This document shows, one piece after another, positions 61,721 through 64,000 of a DNA stretch of 64,000 bases. The position numbers and the translations under genes were made by a program. Position 1 is the stretch's first letter. Every line of letters begins with the position of its first letter. Source of the stretch: G020353115 sp964389685 (lineage in GTDB: Bacteria; Bacteroidota; Bacteroidia; Bacteroidales; VadinHA17); contig CAYMFM010000003.1 in NCBI GenBank assembly GCA_964389685.1, forward strand, positions 62,001-126,000. Reading direction: 5' to 3'. The notes under the pieces were generated by a model. The model ran no database searches, was not told the DNA's origin, and saw only the letters and a list, made by a program, of their open reading frames with translations.

Positions 61721-62094
61721 GAAAAGGAAGAAACATAGAGTTTATTGAAGATCAACATGCACAGAAAGAGACAAGAAAAAGCTCTTTCCGGAATTTTATC
61801 GATGGTACGGTACTAACCAGGGAGACGGTCATCAAACAACTGCCCTATATCATTTTTGTTGTGTTTCTGGCAATCCTCTACATCGGGAACAGGTATCATG
61901 CCGAGAAAGTAGTCAGAGAGACCGTTTCTCTTCAAAATGAGGTAAAGGAACTGCGGGCGGAAGCCATTACAACATCTGCCGAGCTGATGTCCAAAAGCCG
62001 GCAATCTGCAGTGGCAAAAATGGTAGAAGAGAATGATTTGGGTTTGGAAGAGCTCCTTGATCCACCCGAGAAGATTGTATTGAATAAAAAGTAG
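61717..62094 (+). CDS. FtsL-like division protein
   Basis: 125 residues: cytoplasmic basic N-terminus, one transmembrane helix (LPYIIFVVFLAILYIGN, about 44-60) and a periplasmic coiled coil (VVRETVSLQNEVKELRAEAITTSAELMS). ATG overlaps the rsmH stop by 4 bases (ATGA). Position and topology identify it as the FtsL-type scaffold of FtsI; sequence alone is weak. Confidence 0.85.
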   Translation: MRKGRNIEFIEDQHAQKETRKSSFRNFIDGTVLTRETVIKQLPYIIFVVFLAILYIGNRYHAEKVVRETVSLQNEVKELRAEAITTSAELMSKSRQSAVAKMVEENDLGLEELLDPPEKIVLNKK

Positions 62095-62104
62095 ATCGGT
62101 TCAC

Positions 62105-64000
62105 ATGTCGTTAAAAAGGGATATCGTCTGGAGAGTCGCCATCATCTACATCGGGGTTCTGTTATTCTCGATCGCCATTGTTGGAAAGATCACCTATTTG
62201 CAATTTGTAAAGGGGAATGAGTTAGCTGCAAAAGCCGAAACATTAACACTGAAGGAGTTCATTATTCAACCGAATCGCGGTGATATTTATGCTTCGGATA
62301 ATCGACTGCTTGCAAGTTCCATTCCTTACTATGAAATCAGGATGGATCTGAACAGTAATGCCATGTCAGCAGAACTGTTTAACCGCGACATTGATTCTCT
62401 GGCCTACTGTTTATCCCGGCTTTTTAAAGATAAATCCAGTTATGCCTATAAACAGGAGTTGATGACCGCACGAAGGAATGGGGAACGATACCACCTGATC
62501 CAGCGGGGAGTGAATTACACAAAATTAAAAGAATTAAAAACGTTCCCCATATTCCGTGAAGGACGATATAAAGGTGGATTAATTTATGTGCAGGACAACC
62601 AACGGATATTGCCTCATTCAAACCTGGCTTCCCGCACCATTGGCTACCTGACGAAAGGGAGTTCGGGTAACGTGGTTGGCATAGAAGGAGCCTATGACCA
62701 TGAACTTAGTGGAAGAGTTGGTGTAAGACTGATGCAAAAATTATCCGGAAATGTCTGGATGCCGGTTACGGATAAAAATGAAGTAGAACCCAAGGACGGG
62801 AATGATATCATTACCACCATCGATATAAACCTGCAGGATGTAGCTGAAAATGCCTTGCTCAGTCAATTGATCAAACATGATGCCCATCACGGATCGGTGA
62901 TCCTGATGGAAGTGAAAACAGGCGAAGTAAAGGCAATCGTGAATCTTGAAAAAGGGAGGAACGGAAAATACAGGGAAAATTACAATTACGCCATCGGAGA
63001 AAGCACTGAACCCGGTTCGACATTTAAACTTGCTTCTCTTCTGGTTGCTCTGGAAGATGGAGTGGTTCAACTGGAAGATACCATTGATGCAGGAAATGGC
63101 GTGGTTCGTTTCTATGATAAAGATATCCACGATACGAAACGGGGTGGTTATGGCAAAATTACCGTAAAAGAAGCATTTGAGGTTTCCTCTAATGTCGGAG
63201 TCTCCAAATTGATCTATGAAAATTATCACAACCGCCCTACTGATTTTGTCGACCGGCTGTATGCCATGAGGCTGAATGAGAAACTGGGAGTGGAGATTAA
63301 AGGGGAAGGCCTGCCACAGATCAAATATCCGGGAGATCCCTATTGGTCGGGTATATCATTGCCGATGATGTCTCATGGATATGAAGTGAGAATGACACCG
63401 CTGCAGATCCTTGCATTTTATAATGCCATTGCTAACAATGGCAAAATGGTAAAACCAAGGTTTGTAAAGGAGATCCGGTACCATGGAAATGTCATAAAGC
63501 GATTCGAGACTGAGGTTCTCAATCCCTCCATCTGTTCGAAAGAAACCGTTAAAAAAGCAATCAAAATGCTTGAAGGGGTCGTGGAAAATGGCACGGCGAA
63601 AAACCTGAATAATTCCAACTACCCGATTGCAGGCAAGACAGGAACTGCACAAATTGCAAACGAAAGATATGGATATACCGTCGATTCCAAGGTCTCTTAC
63701 CAGGCATCTTTCGTGGGTTTCTTCCCCTCTGATAATCCGATGTACTCCTGTATGGTCGTTGTGAATTCTCCTTCGAACGCAGTCTACTATGGAAACCTGG
63801 TTGCCGGGCCTGTCTTTAAAGGAATTGCCGATAAAGTCTATGCAACAAAAATCTATTTACAGAGAGATCAGATATCCGGTAATCAGGATGAATTTGATTA
63901 TCCCTATTCAAAGCACGGATCGAAAAAAGACCTGACACTGGTTTTATCATCACTGGGCATTCAGGTTGAAGGAGGGGATGAAGAATCTGAGTGGGTTGCT
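62105..64000 (+). CDS. ftsI: Division transpeptidase FtsI (PBP3), 3' end cut by window edge
   Basis: 632 codons, open to the window end. N-terminal transmembrane helix (VAIIYIGVLLFSIAIVGKI). The PBP dimerisation domain has RGDIYASDNRLLASSIPYY, and the transpeptidase motifs are EPGSTFKLAS (active Ser near 304), EVSSNVGVS (SxN near 361) and AGKTGTAQI (KTG near 510). A PASTA-like segment begins near the end (LTLVLSSLGIQVEGG). Start ATG 62105, 10 bases after the ftsL gene. Septal peptidoglycan cross-linking. Confidence 0.95.
   Translation, partial: MSLKRDIVWRVAIIYIGVLLFSIAIVGKITYLQFVKGNELAAKAETLTLKEFIIQPNRGDIYASDNRLLASSIPYYEIRMDLNSNAMSAELFNRDIDSLAYCLSRLFKDKSSYAYKQELMTARRNGERYHLIQRGVNYTKLKELKTFPIFREGRYKGGLIYVQDNQRILPHSNLASRTIGYLTKGSSGNVVGIEGAYDHELSGRVGVRLMQKLSGNVWMPVTDKNEVEPKDGNDIITTIDINLQDVAENALLSQLIKHDAHHGSVILMEVKTGEVKAIVNLEKGRNGKYRENYNYAIGESTEPGSTFKLASLLVALEDGVVQLEDTIDAGNGVVRFYDKDIHDTKRGGYGKITVKEAFEVSSNVGVSKLIYENYHNRPTDFVDRLYAMRLNEKLGVEIKGEGLPQIKYPGDPYWSGISLPMMSHGYEVRMTPLQILAFYNAIANNGKMVKPRFVKEIRYHGNVIKRFETEVLNPSICSKETVKKAIKMLEGVVENGTAKNLNNSNYPIAGKTGTAQIANERYGYTVDSKVSYQASFVGFFPSDNPMYSCMVVVNSPSNAVYYGNLVAGPVFKGIADKVYATKIYLQRDQISGNQDEFDYPYSKHGSKKDLTLVLSSLGIQVEGGDEESEWVA

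Noticed and set aside
1..64000. CRISPR array
   Set aside because: No regular series of identical repeats with unique spacers; repeats seen are dispersed palindromes.

Overview
The window looks like chromosome from a Bacteroidota bacterium (Bacteroidales/Marinilabiliales-like), probably an anaerobe and probably from a draft or metagenome assembly. Supporting signs are TAnnTTTG-type -7 boxes, a pair of Bacteroides-style PurF homologues, a GlsA/GlsB-like glycine-lipid pair, an ExbB-x-ExbD-ExbD operon, the order sigma54 regulator-lptE-TPR-secG-groES-groEL, many exported glycoside hydrolases, and a double-module 2-hydroxyacyl-CoA dehydratase activase at the left edge. One 100-N gap (42413-42512) lies between two identical 55-base ends.

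Layout. 1-5.5 kb: activase (cut by the edge), lepA, an exported DUF4412-like protein and a Tat-exported class V aminotransferase. 5.5-9.4 kb: a low-GC island of defence-type genes (PD-(D/E)XK nuclease; N4/N6 methyltransferase plus restriction enzyme; small membrane protein; a RAYT transposase remnant). All lie on the + strand and are separated by long foldable sequences whose ends match integron gene-cassette logic. 9.4-21 kb: exported RidA, CstA-family transporter, groEL/groES, secG, TPR protein, lptE, sigma54 activator, M23 peptidase, leuS and tRNA-Arg(CCG). 21-38 kb: exported carbohydrate enzymes (GH78, GH30, GH3, a broken GH5), a large TPR membrane protein and small membrane or beta-barrel proteins. 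These are spread among long non-coding stretches full of palindromic dispersed repeats and gene remnants. 38-48 kb: a membrane protein with a winged-helix regulator, a broken HExxH protein, the exbB/exbD operon, tRNA-Ser(GGA), tatD, dprA, gdhA, two hypothetical proteins and tadA. 48-64 kb: aspS, a beta-barrel protein, miaB, yebC, a tandem UspA protein, a SPOR protein, two purF homologues, glsB/glsA, and the start of the division/cell-wall cluster mraZ-rsmH-ftsL-ftsI (cut by the right edge).

How genes work together. The cassette island appears to supply DNA defence. GH78, GH30 and GH3 trim rhamnose-containing and beta-glucan-type glycans outside the cytoplasm, but no SusC/SusD pair is seen here. 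ExbB/ExbD would energise TonB-dependent uptake. LptE and SecG serve the envelope, and mraZ-rsmH-ftsL-ftsI start the dcw operon behind four 10-bp MraZ-type boxes.

The most unusual features are the attC-like cassette island at 5663-8954, a 20-bp palindrome that has inserted into the loop of another repeat at 25438-25459, and a 250-bp foldback element at 29212-29461.
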